Assembly: GCA_910589415.1 (NCBI GenBank)
Contig: OU342632.1
Location: 16,681,507 to 16,745,506 of the forward strand
Source of the DNA: Malachius bipustulatus
Lineage: Eukaryota > Arthropoda > Insecta > Coleoptera > Melyridae
Reading direction: 5' to 3'
Length of the DNA: 64,000 nt
In this document: piece by piece, positions 46,701-51,159 of the stretch
Numbering within the stretch: the first letter of the stretch is position 1
Layout of the letters: every line of letters begins with the position of its first letter
The notes under the pieces: generated by a model
Seen by the model: only the letters and a program-made list of their open reading frames with translations
What the model was told of the DNA's origin: nothing
The model's database searches: none
Made by a program: the position numbers and the translations under genes

Positions 46701-49685
46701 AAAATATTACCAAATTTTTAGGTTAGGTAGGTTAGATAAGGTAGGTAGGAAAAATCCAAACTAAGATTGGATTCGGAGAAGAGTTTCATTTAGTTGAGAG
46801 AACTCAAAGTAATATTGAGAGAACCTGATAATAGTTCTGCGCAGTTTTATTAAATTGACATAAGAAAGCTTACTGTGGTTCACTGAATTATTATTTAGTT
46901 CACAGCAGAAAGTTTTATTTGCGATCACTTTTATACAGTATCTTATGGCAACTAATTCTTGGTTGGATATCTCAAATTCTGGAACTAAATAATTTAGTTG
47001 ACGCAACTAAATATTTAGTTGCTCGTTATCAATTAAATAATTTAGTTGGCGGAATTGCAAATTTACTTCCGCCAATGAAAAATTTTTCTCAGTGTAGCCT
47101 GATTTTTATCCAGTTTCTTATACGCAATGGAAAACTATGAAGGACAGAGTAAAGGAAATTAATATACCTACTTGGGATATGGCACAATGCTAGACACCAT
47201 TACTATTTGAGTTGCGGATAATTATTGAGTTGATCAGATGAGGAAAGTTTTATGAATGAAAAATGGTTGACCTTATGGTGATAATGACACCATTAACCAC
47301 GGTTGGTTAACTAATTAATTGTAAACGAATATAAAATGTAGGTCGTGTGCGTATTCTCCCTTTCTCCGGAGTCTGGAGCAGAACGCGACGCGAGGCTCTT
47401 GAAGGGATACTGTCTTTGCGAGCGCTGTTGAGAGCGTTAGATCTGTATCTCCCATCATGTTGGGAAGTTCTTTCGCGAGATGGTCTACCATGAGGTGAAA
47501 AATGGGGAAATATAGGATAGGCGAAAGGATAAAAATGAAAATGAACAATTATTTTGAAATGAAAGTAGGTCTATTTTCTTAAGAATTTATTTGTAACAAA
47601 CTCTAATATCGTGTAATAAAATAGGTAATTTCACTATTCTGGGTCGTGTGAAATTCGATACTTGATCCATAAAACTGCAGAAAAAGCTATACAGCAAAAA
47701 GAATTTGCAGAAATTACAGCATGAGCTATCTTCAGAAATACACCTTGCTTTAGCTTCAATAAAAACATATGTACCTACCAATATACTCTTGAAGACAGTA
47801 AGTGTTATAATAACTAACTTATTTTCATTGAATTGTTACAGAGTCATCAGCATTATGGCTATGGCAGCAGAAATCGGTTATCCAGCGTGGGTTCAAATTC
47901 TACCCAACAGAGAAATGGAAAACCAGCACAGCAACGTTCTACTGAGCAATCAACCCACGGAAGTTGGTTCAAATCTTTAGACAGACTAGCGCGGAAGAAA
48001 CCTAAAAAGGTAAGGAAACCCTACCAAATATGGAGATATTTTTTCTGATTCCTACCTCCAACAAGCAAGTTTTATCTCTTAGCTAGGTCATCCGAATAAT
48101 TCGGACACCTTCATAATGTATATTTTCTTATATTTTTAATTTAATTATTGCTTGATAGGTCTTGTCTTTACCTAAGTCATCATAGCAAGTAGAATTGCAT
48201 TAAAAGCAACATCTTCCATTCCCCCACATCTCATAAGACTTAATCTCTATTTTTCAAAAAATTAAGTAATCTTATTCCCTTCTTATTTAAAAAACCACAA
48301 AAATTTAATAAAATCCAATAATTTTTGCCATCAGCAAGAGGTTGGTCAATTGGCCAGCTGCACAGAAGATGAGTCTCCGTCAAAGCCGACCAAGAATCTT
48401 CGCTTTTTCGGCGACACTGACCAGGAGTCCAACGGAAGCGTACGAGGTAGGACTCGAGGACAGAGGCCAGTCTTGGTTAACGGACGCTACCGAAGTCAGT
48501 CCACAAACCACCTACACGATATCTCTGAAGAACGCCACCGGTACAGCCCTGACAGAACGATGCCGATCCCGGATTACAGAAGAAATGGTCATAAGTCAAT
48601 GCTGAATATAGCAACAGCTAATGGGGTAAGTCGGATTAAAATCTGGCATTGATAAGGCATTTTAATGTTCGTGCTTTTTTACAGGAGTCTGACCGAGAGC
48701 TGAAAGGTTCTCGGTCAAGCTTGAAACCCCCCATGTCTCCAAGTCACCGCGGTGCAAGCAGTAGCCGAGAAACGCCACCAGCTAGATCTTCCAGAGAGGA
48801 GAGACTAAAAAGAAGAAAGAATGAGGTCAGCTCTGTGGAGAGTTCAACTGAAGGGGACAGCAGCCAACAATCTCAGAGAAGTGTTGTATACCTTCATGCT
48901 GCCACTGGTAAGTGTAATATGGAAGTTATCTGATCAATTCAATTCATTTTGCAAAAATCTGGTAAAATGATTTATTTTCTGACATTCGTTATTTCAATAA
49001 TATTGTTTCATAATTTAGACTCATATGTCTTTTATTTGCAGTTGGAGATATCCCTGGTCCTGGTTTCATGAAAAATAGCCGTCGATCAGCTTCACGAGAA
49101 GATCTTACCTCCAATAATTCCAATCGTATGCAAACGCAATCGAAGACCCTAAGTCGCTCCTTTTCTGTCCTAGCTCCTTGGAGACCTCGGCATTTCCGCG
49201 AAAGTATGGATATCGACTACACCCAGCACCCGAAACCAGTGAAGAATGGCAAATACGAGCAGAAGCTGCCTAGAAACAGCACCAGCCGTAAAGAAACCAC
49301 GTCCACATTGAAGAAGAAGGCGCAAGAGACGCGCAGAAATAATCAGGCAGCCTCCACTTTGAACAGGAGAAGTAGGAGCAAGGAAAACCTCTCTCAGGGT
49401 TTGAGGAGATCCAGGGAGGACGTGTCCAAAGGGTCCACTTCAAGTCTTTATAAGAAGAAGGAGAGATTGCCGAGGGAGAACTCCAGGTACAGTAGGGAAG
49501 ACAAAAAGATCTCCACGAAGAGTACATCAGTGGAGTCTTTAGGGAGCGGGAGGTCTGGAAGGAGGACTAGGGAGGAAATTAGAGAGGTTTCCAGATCTGT
49601 GTCGATGCCCAGGAACCCGGATAAGTCGGCTGGATGGTTCAGGATGAACAAGAAGAGCAAATCTGGGAGCACTCAACGACTGTGA
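7581..49685 (+). CDS. Large gene for a probably disordered protein (exons joined)
   Basis: Seven coding exons join in one frame: 7581-7754, 8867-11499, 13105-13257, 47842-48009, 48335-48625, 48685-48907 and 49042-49685, with stop TGA at 49683-49685. The joined frame is 4,286 nt, about 1,427 residues. Every junction has AG...GT signals and matching phase. The product is rich in Ser, Lys, Arg, Asn, Asp and Glu, with many Ser-Pro sites and basic/acidic patches and no folded domain I can recognise; a cytoskeletal or scaffold role is possible but is inference. I do not recognise the family. The first exon begins with two bases (TG) of a split codon, so at least one upstream exon lies to the left, unless the start codon itself is split. 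Intron 3 is about 34.6 kb and could hide alternative exons. Confidence 0.8.
8159..8166 (+). promoter_or_regulatory. Candidate TATA box of an alternative promoter
   Basis: 'CTATAAAAAGG' is a strong TATA-box match inside the intron before the 2.6-kb exon, with a weak initiator-like 'gttcattg' about 30 bp downstream. It could drive a short isoform that starts at the long exon. Only the motif supports this. Confidence 0.2.
8867..11499 (+). CDS. 2.6-kb exon of large + strand gene
   Basis: A single 2,633-bp exon (acceptor 'ttttcag', donor 'gtaaat' at 11500) encoding about 877 residues. It opens with PDKFYTLPSRKSKRVVDYPT, then IPPRKPPRTYA and IFDIFRKNDK. A long Lys/Asn/Ser/Glu-rich stretch follows, with several S/T-P sites (TPRKSPV, PITPSPR, ERGL-like SPEKY). 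Acidic patches DSDEGLGYEE and NDSEDEGF follow, and then an Arg/Glu-rich helical stretch (NQRRQERAREEDLYRHLE) near the end. There are no membrane segments and almost no Cys. The composition is typical of an intrinsically disordered scaffold. The exon ends in phase 0 at KKSGLEK. Confidence 0.85.
11500..13104 (+). other. Intron 2 of the large + strand gene
   Basis: A 1,605-bp intron. The only structured item is a possible tRNA-derived remnant on the minus strand at about 12765-12845. The rest is AT-rich with no coding signal. Confidence 0.6.
12765..12845 (-). repeat. Possible tRNA-derived SINE head or tRNA pseudogene
   Basis: On the minus strand, a box-A-like 'ggcttagtatggg' is followed about 45 bases later by a box-B-like 'gggttcaaattctaccca'. 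This is the order and rough spacing expected of a tRNA-derived Pol III promoter. The T-stem is imperfect and no full cloverleaf could be drawn, so this is a decayed remnant at best. Confidence 0.25.
13105..13257 (+). CDS. Exon of large + strand gene (Lys-rich)
   Basis: A 51-codon, phase 0-0 exon (acceptor 'ttttag', donor 'gtgagt' at 13258). It encodes VKQLFSRDSKKKKEKG, then SEENLRARYTEYKGSTDELD, ending VSDLSS. Highly charged, no domain. A 0-0 exon of this kind could be skipped without disturbing frame. Confidence 0.8.
13634..14550. mobile_element. Long-inverted-repeat element with mariner-like ends
   Basis: Both ends read TA-CAGT inward (left 'tacagttcgcacc', right end inverted 'tacagtgcccgcc'). 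The apparent TA duplication and CAGT start fit a non-autonomous Tc1/mariner-type element. The two halves are inverted copies centred near 14090; for example 'aaattcaaaattgcactgag' at about 14192 matches the complement of the segment near 13978. Short open frames on each strand in the two halves are the same sequence read from opposite arms, not genes. Confidence 0.7.
14551..15478. other. Non-coding intron sequence
   Basis: AT-rich intronic sequence between two foldback elements. Nothing recognisable beyond a short open frame at 15015-15221 with no family features. Confidence 0.5.
15479..16213. mobile_element. Foldback element with two nested inverted repeats
   Basis: A left inverted repeat at 15632-15756 has arms of about 45 bp. 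A larger hairpin at about 15805-16185 has arms of about 170 bp: 'cctttgccttgattgaaaaa' on the complement of the right side matches 'ctttgccttgcattgaaaaa' on the left. The outer edges read 'tatacagggttg' and (complement) 'tatacacggtgtt'. No coding capacity. Confidence 0.6.
16510..16858. mobile_element. Foldback MITE (ACAGGGTG family), about 350 bp
   Basis: The left side starts 'acagggtgattg' and the right end reads 'ccgccctggtacc'. Both arms share 'acaggtcga...tatgtttgaag'-type sequence in inverted order and a palindromic middle around repeated 'tcctatggcata' at 16682-16710. Non-coding. Confidence 0.6.
16859..18699. other. Non-coding intron sequence
   Basis: AT-rich intronic DNA of about 1.8 kb. 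No open frame above 60 residues with recognisable features, no transposon ends seen. Confidence 0.5.
18700..18852. mobile_element. Short MITE with internal palindromes
   Basis: The outer inverted repeat is 'tattcatcaa' at about 18700 and 'ttgatgaata' at about 18843. Just inside the left end, 'ttcaaaatataac' and 'gttatattttgaa' form a hairpin around 'tctggg'; a similar partial hairpin sits at the right end around 'tcccaggg'. The length of about 153 bp fits a MITE. Confidence 0.55.
18866..19030. repeat. Polypyrimidine (T/C) tract
   Basis: About 165 bp almost wholly T and C on the + strand. Low-complexity sequence directly right of the MITE at 18700-18852. Confidence 0.85.
19031..21389. other. 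Intron sequence with a GC-richer island near 19.73-20.0 kb
   Basis: Mostly AT-rich. The part at about 19735-20000 is clearly richer in GC and CpG and contains an initiator-like 'gttcagtacattcg' at about 19921-19933. An unannotated alternative first exon or a regulatory element is possible, but no TATA box or coding signal supports it. The stretch near 20460-20680 is also GC-richer without a clear feature. Confidence 0.35.
21389..22824. mobile_element. 1.4-kb foldback element (ACAGGGTGTCGC ends)
   Basis: The left end is 'tacagggtgtcgctaaac'; the right end, read on the complement, is 'tacagggtttcgctaaa'. Both continue with 'ctaccac.(a/g)attcccg' and 'atatgacgattt', so the terminal inverted repeats exceed 60 bp. 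TA or TATA flanks suggest a TA target. It carries a second element at 22392-22661. No transposase is seen, so it is non-autonomous. Confidence 0.75.
22392..22661. mobile_element. 270-bp MITE with 5-bp target duplication TAAAA
   Basis: Terminal inverted repeats 'ccacagaatag(a/g)tacaatc' run about 23 bp at each end. They are flanked by a perfect direct duplication TAAAA at 22387-22391 and 22662-22666. An internal stretch near 22510-22540 repeats the terminal motif as a hairpin ('cacagaatag' / 'ctattctgtg'). It is nested inside the foldback element at 21389-22824. GC content is higher than its host. Confidence 0.8.
22825..23762. other. Non-coding intron sequence
   Basis: AT-rich intronic DNA. 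Nothing recognisable. Confidence 0.5.
23763..24010. repeat. Inverted repeat with internal near-repeats, about 245 bp
   Basis: 'cttttggttttcgtcttttg' near 23770 pairs with 'caaaagaggaaaaccaaaag' near 23978. The pairing continues inward through 'tcaaatg'-'catttga' motifs. The middle repeats an 'aggaaaagcaattgacata'-type unit several times. It may be a foldback MITE or a decayed tandem/inverted minisatellite. Confidence 0.5.
24011..27100. other. Non-coding intron sequence with one dispersed repeat
   Basis: About 3 kb of AT-rich intron. The segment at about 25155-25262 resembles 60085-60215; both end in 'atgtgaagtgaaa' then 'gacatgga', so a dispersed repeat is present. No gene signal. Confidence 0.45.
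27101..27420. other. GC-richer island of unknown nature
   Basis: About 320 bp of clearly higher GC than its surroundings, open in overlapping frames on both strands (27138-27419 + and 27116-27346 -). Neither translation shows a family I recognise and no convincing splice frame fits the host gene. It could be an alternative exon, a regulatory island or a captured fragment. Confidence 0.3.
27421..30186. other. Non-coding intron sequence
   Basis: AT-rich intron. A minor hairpin around 'cgagctttc'/'gaaagctcg' lies near 28708-28752. About 28970-29225 is somewhat GC-richer without coding signal. Otherwise nothing recognised. Confidence 0.45.
30187..30962 (-). mobile_element. LINE 3' fragment with (TTA)n tail
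   Basis: On the minus strand, the C-terminal part of a non-LTR retrotransposon ORF2 is followed by 3' UTR, an AATAAA-like 'gcaataaagta' and a (TTA)n tail at about 30190-30222. A 3' microsatellite tail and 5' truncation are typical of non-LTR elements copied by target-primed reverse transcription. The RT domain itself is missing. Confidence 0.75.
30432..30962 (-). pseudogene. C-terminal fragment of LINE ORF2 protein
   Basis: Open for 176 residues. It matches the usual tail of CR1/Jockey-like ORF2 proteins: QRIQRRFLKMLSYRV, then a 'fdhdLL..f.f.sLekRR' stretch, FLYCLFHNRID, FNFHIPRSNSRN and a terminal FNRISSFCDLNASSLADI. There is no RT catalytic motif, so it is a 5'-truncated dead copy. Near its upstream end the DNA shows three tandem copies of 'ctggctata', which give the repeated YSQ in the translation. 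Confidence 0.7.
31320..31628. mobile_element. 309-bp MITE
   Basis: The left end 'tatgggtaatttcagctaag' and the right end, read on the complement, 'tatgggtcgtgtcagctaaa' form terminal inverted repeats that continue through 'ccatgacgtcat' (about 38 bp). TA flanks suggest a TA target. The middle is non-coding. Confidence 0.7.
31629..32256. other. Non-coding intron sequence
   Basis: Intronic DNA of about 630 bp between two transposons. A moderately GC-richer part lies at about 31840-32010. No gene. Confidence 0.45.
32257..33284. mobile_element. 1.03-kb foldback element with TA target site
   Basis: The ends read 'tagtggcgtctatgagtcgg' on the left and its complement on the right, with long inverted arms of about 180 bp. 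Shared features include 'ttttcgagg(g/c)..ctgaacac' and 'ttgcg.tcaccccctattgg'. The TA-GTGGCG...CGCCAC-TA layout suggests TA duplication. The middle (about 32460-33060) has direct near-repeats of about 150-170 bp around 'cccttggagg'. Non-coding. Confidence 0.75.
33519..33551. repeat. GC-rich perfect hairpin
   Basis: A perfect 13-bp inverted repeat, AGGGGGCTGCGCC / GGCGCAGCCCCCT, with a 7-nt loop. It sits in a local GC-rich patch within an AT-rich intron. The function is unknown; it may be part of a small transposon. Confidence 0.8.
33552..35459. other. Intron sequence with a possible eroded coding fragment on the minus strand
   Basis: Between about 33860 and 34235 the minus strand reads as a Cys-containing protein if frames are switched near 34040: GKKVGCL, CTKLCAPE, then AAYCHPKG and CTCQCNGFRCKG. 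No family is recognised and the frame break suggests a pseudogene or chance. The rest is AT-rich and empty as far as I can see. Confidence 0.25.
35460..35729 (+). CDS. Small ORF with signal-peptide-like N-terminus, doubtful
   Basis: An 89-residue frame that starts MMFTRVFYLFGSSLICMAFL, a plausible signal peptide, followed by AAKAKR (possible dibasic cleavage). The tail has three Cys and no recognised domain. An AATAAA lies about 20 bp after the stop (near 35752). There is no TATA box or clear initiator. It could be a small secreted-peptide gene nested in the intron, but chance is at least as likely. Confidence 0.2.
   Translation: MMFTRVFYLFGSSLICMAFLMAAKAKRSFHLHFNIAALALALQSLRDLSSGQSKDLPDPRNPQLITLICRNRFDFNYFCTTTSPKLLVL
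35730..38100. other. Non-coding intron sequence
   Basis: Contains a short degenerate CACCAG hexamer run at about 36448-36478 and a perfect 16-bp palindrome CGACCTTCGAAGGTCG at 36503-36518. Otherwise AT-rich and without gene signals. Confidence 0.45.
38165..38345. repeat. Degenerate short tandem repeat
   Basis: The motif 'tcactt' recurs about every 15-25 bp through this 180-bp stretch ('gtcactttgg', 'atcactttct', 'atcacttcgg', 'tttcactttc', 'ttgcacttag', 'tccacttgac'). The two overlapping + strand open frames here are artefacts of the repeat. Confidence 0.45.
38540..38744. mobile_element. 205-bp MITE with 40-bp inverted termini
   Basis: The left 'tattataaaggctcattaag' and 'acgggcagatttctgtg' mirror the right 'cacagaaatctgcccgt' and 'aatgagcctttataata' with only a few mismatches over about 40 bp. 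The middle is AT-rich and non-coding. Confidence 0.8.
39060..39670. repeat. Tandem array, ~105-115-bp units built from ~35-bp subunits
   Basis: About five units of roughly 105-115 bp, each starting near 'gcaatg(t/a)c' and containing two or three copies of a 'gcaaagtccggtcagctcga' + T-run subunit. Open frames on both strands (39009-39404 -, 39366-39662 +) arise from the repeat and repeat the same residues. Degenerate inverted relatives follow to about 39900. Confidence 0.8.
40290..40690 (+). pseudogene. Decayed LINE fragment, RNase H and C-terminal part
   Basis: The + strand reads, with stops and frame changes, a PVRGLMKSLLIEAIKEW segment, then a 'TTGSRQARSFL' segment and 'LDLLFGVLIGL'. This resembles the end of the RNase H domain and the following 'L..ltGh..l..hl..lG' segment of I/R1-type LINEs. 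It is too decayed to encode protein. The minus-strand open frame at 40336-40626 is a shadow. Confidence 0.45.
40691..43430. other. Non-coding intron sequence with a candidate regulatory block
   Basis: AT-rich except about 41210-41460, which is GC-richer and dense in ATTA/TAAT motifs and 'ccggttaa' Grainyhead-like half sites. Two more 'accggtt' sites lie at about 41717 and 42673. An intronic enhancer is possible, but only motif density supports this. No gene. Confidence 0.3.
43430..44945 (+). mobile_element. LINE (non-LTR) remnant, 5'-truncated, with (AAT)n tail
   Basis: A reverse transcriptase region followed by an ORF2 C-terminal region, broken into several frames and ending with an (AAT)n run at about 44922-44944. 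This is the standard structure of a 5'-truncated non-LTR insertion. The clade looks CR1/Jockey-like from the RT motifs and the QRLAPRI/LGLPSFADRRTRGD tail; this was not tested. It is a different copy from the fragment at 30187-30962. Confidence 0.8.
43435..44720 (+). pseudogene. LINE reverse transcriptase pseudogene
   Basis: Motifs in order across at least four frame breaks: YRPISLVSVVAKLAERV (about 43446), SSEQHGFMPGRSVLTNL (43539), LYLDFSKAFDRVP (about 43650), then after a stop GVPQGSVLGPILF (about 43827) and FADDLKLYG (about 43920), the catalytic FADD. Downstream are NLSWSQHI, YVRPILEHAGQVW and a final GAFKRRLDDFGLSSE. The frame breaks near 43730, 44100, 44470 and 44500 show that this copy cannot make a full protein. 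Confidence 0.8.
44946..45549. other. Non-coding intron sequence
   Basis: About 600 bp following the LINE tail. No recognisable feature. Confidence 0.45.
45550..47096. mobile_element. Putative 1.5-kb element with TACACTGAGA ends
   Basis: The left 'tacactgagagaaatatt' and the right, on the complement, 'tacactgagaaaaatttt' form short terminal inverted repeats with TA at both edges. Just inside each end are repeated 'aactaaat(a/t)atttagtt'-type palindromic motifs. Whether both ends belong to one element is not certain; the interior is non-coding. Confidence 0.5.
47842..48009 (+). CDS. Exon of large + strand gene
   Basis: A 56-codon, phase 0-0 exon (acceptor 'ttgttacag', donor 'gtaagg' at 48010). 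It encodes SHQHYGYGSRNRLSSVGSNS, then a Gln/Ser-rich stretch and a basic HGSWFKSLDRLARKKPKK end. First exon after the 34.6-kb intron. Its frame and composition continue those of the upstream exons. Confidence 0.8.
48335..48625 (+). CDS. Exon of large + strand gene
   Basis: 97 codons, phase 0-0 (acceptor 'gccatcag', donor 'gtaagt' at 48626). It encodes QEVGQLASCTEDESPSKPTK, NLRFFGDTDQESNGSVRGR, a Gly/Arg-rich stretch and PDYRRNGHKSMLNIATANG. The longest alternative frame in the same place (48342-48605) disagrees with both neighbours and is rejected. Confidence 0.85.
48685..48907 (+). CDS. Exon of large + strand gene
   Basis: Follows a 59-bp intron (acceptor 'ttttttacag', donor 'gtaagt' at 48908). 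It encodes ESDRELKGSRSSLKPPMSPS, a basic RSSREERLKRRKNE, then SSVESSTEGDSSQQSQRSVV and YLHAAT, ending with one base of a Val codon completed in the last exon. Ser-rich, with likely phosphorylation sites. Confidence 0.85.
49042..49685 (+). CDS. Last coding exon of large + strand gene
   Basis: Acceptor 'ttatttgcag'; the Val codon is completed as G+TT, giving the junction YLHAATVGDIPGPGF. It then encodes 214 residues, strongly basic, with SVLAPWRPRHFRE and a series of similar short motifs: SASREDL, RSRSKENL, RRSREDV, RYSREDK, RRTREEI. It ends SKSGSTQRL and TGA at 49683. The repeated Arg-Ser-Arg-Glu/Lys-Glu motifs may be phospho-regulated docking sites; this is inference. Confidence 0.85.
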
Positions 49686-50475
49686 TTCCATGGAAGATTG
49701 GATTTTTGGCAAAGTACAATTAACACGTGCCATTTGTATCAAGGACTGTTCTCTCAATATTTAATAATAATTAAATTGTGTTCGAGACGAACTTATTGTT
49801 GTTCTAATTTAATTAACTATATGAAATAACAGCTAATGTTGTTAAACTAATTTCTACTCTTTATCAAGTAAATATTAGAAATTTATTTGAAATTTAACCT
49901 TTGCTGGTAACATTTATGCTAATCGCTGTTGAATAGCCAGAATTAATGTAAGTTTTGGTTTTTTTTTCGTTATGCCAAAATTCCTAGTGAAAGAGAAAAC
50001 AAAACTATGATATAATATTATACAGACGACATGCGAGTAATATATCTATTGTTCATATACCTACTTCATCTTTAAACTTTAATTACTTTTAAGTAAGTTA
50101 CTTTGTTCAGACTATACATATTTTAACATGAACAATGCATTGAAAGCTGGTGCTATATTAGTTAAGAGATGTGTCCGACTAATATTTTGTAAAAGTTTGT
50201 AAATAACAATAATGACACTATAAATTAATATTAAGGTTTTATTAATGATTATTTGAATAATTTTTTTAATTATTATTGTTTGTCACCGTTACCAACAAAT
50301 CACATATTAGTCCACCATTTTCAACATGGAATTCCTCAAATTAACAACAACATGTGAAAAGATCAAATTCAACCATTTTCAATAGTAAGGTGTTATGTAC
50401 CTATTATAAGTCATCAAGTTCAACTTATTATGTAATATATTACATCGGTATAAATAAACGCTAAAACTTCATGTG
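49686..50475 (+). other. 3' UTR of the large + strand gene
   Basis: AT-rich, non-coding, with a canonical AATAAA at 50453-50458 ('tataaataaacg'). A further AATAAA near 50800 could be an alternative. There is no sign of another gene before the MED16 end, so the two genes converge here. Confidence 0.55.
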
Positions 50476-51003
50476 TGCATTTTATTGAGCAGTCCATACT
50501 TTTCTTACCTTGAATATGTTTTTTTCACACCTACGCGCATGTGGAGGATAATTTAACTAATTAACTGATATTTTTTATATGCTGCACTGTGTACAAAAAA
50601 GTGAGCTCCTGTATATGTCATTATCAAAAATCACCAGGAAAATTACGTCAGAACTGGTTGACAAAGGTGTGTTCAACCTACCCTTGAATCATATTGAAAG
50701 TTATTATGTAATACATGAAATGAATTCATTTACAAGAAATATACATTTACAATACAATTTACAAGAAAAAAATGATTCTGAAATAAATATCTAAGTATAA
50801 ATAAATATTACTAATCGGTTAAAAGGAATTAAGATATTTTTATTCCACATCATTTTTTCTTTTTTTTTTGAGATATAAAAGGCAGGTATGTAAAAGGACA
50901 ACTTGGATAAAAATTTTAATTCTTTCCTGAATACAAGAATGTAAATTAATATTAAGTTTGGGGATTAATATAAAAACAAAATGTTACAAGAAGGGTAAAA
51001 ACT

Positions 51004-51009
51004 TTTATT
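51004..51009 (-). terminator. Predicted poly(A) signal of MED16
   Basis: AATAAA on the minus strand about 110 bp after the MED16 stop codon. It sits at a plausible distance for a short 3' UTR and faces the + strand gene's poly(A) signal about 550 bp away. Confidence 0.55.
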
Positions 51010-51116
51010 ATGTACAATATCATAAAACTGATACAGGATAAAATTGACATAAAAGAATTATTCAAAATTTAAAAATCTAAGACCTGACAATTACATTTAT
51101 GGACTTTCACATTTTT

Positions 51117-51159
51117 TTAAGAGCTATTATATATCAGCATTCTCCATAAACCACCACAT
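51117..51159 (-). CDS. MED16: MED16 last coding exon (very short)
   Basis: Only 43 coding bases: acceptor 'ttatttacag' and then one base completing a Gln codon with the previous exon. It encodes CGGLWRMLIYNSS and TAA at 51117-51119. The CGGLWR stretch matches the recalled conserved C-terminal end of MED16, which makes this tiny exon credible despite the 2.9-kb intron before it. Confidence 0.85.

Larger units (their letters stand above)
13258..47841 (+). other. Intron 3 of the large + strand gene (34.6 kb)
   Basis: A very long intron that separates two phase-0 exons. It holds most of the window's repeats: foldback elements (13.6, 15.5, 16.5, 21.4, 32.3 and probably 45.6 kb), MITEs (18.7, 22.4, 31.3, 38.5 kb), LINE remnants (30.2, 40.3, 43.4 kb) and a tandem array (39.1 kb). 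The parts between them are AT-rich. I found no further exon with both splice sites and the same composition, but short alternative exons cannot be excluded. Confidence 0.7.

Noticed and set aside
48342..48605. Overlapping frame in the exon at 48335-48625
   Set aside because: It breaks the phase with both neighbouring exons; it is a shadow of the true frame.
49270..49757. Minus-strand open frames over the last coding exon
   Set aside because: Shadows of the Arg/Ser/Glu-rich coding exon.
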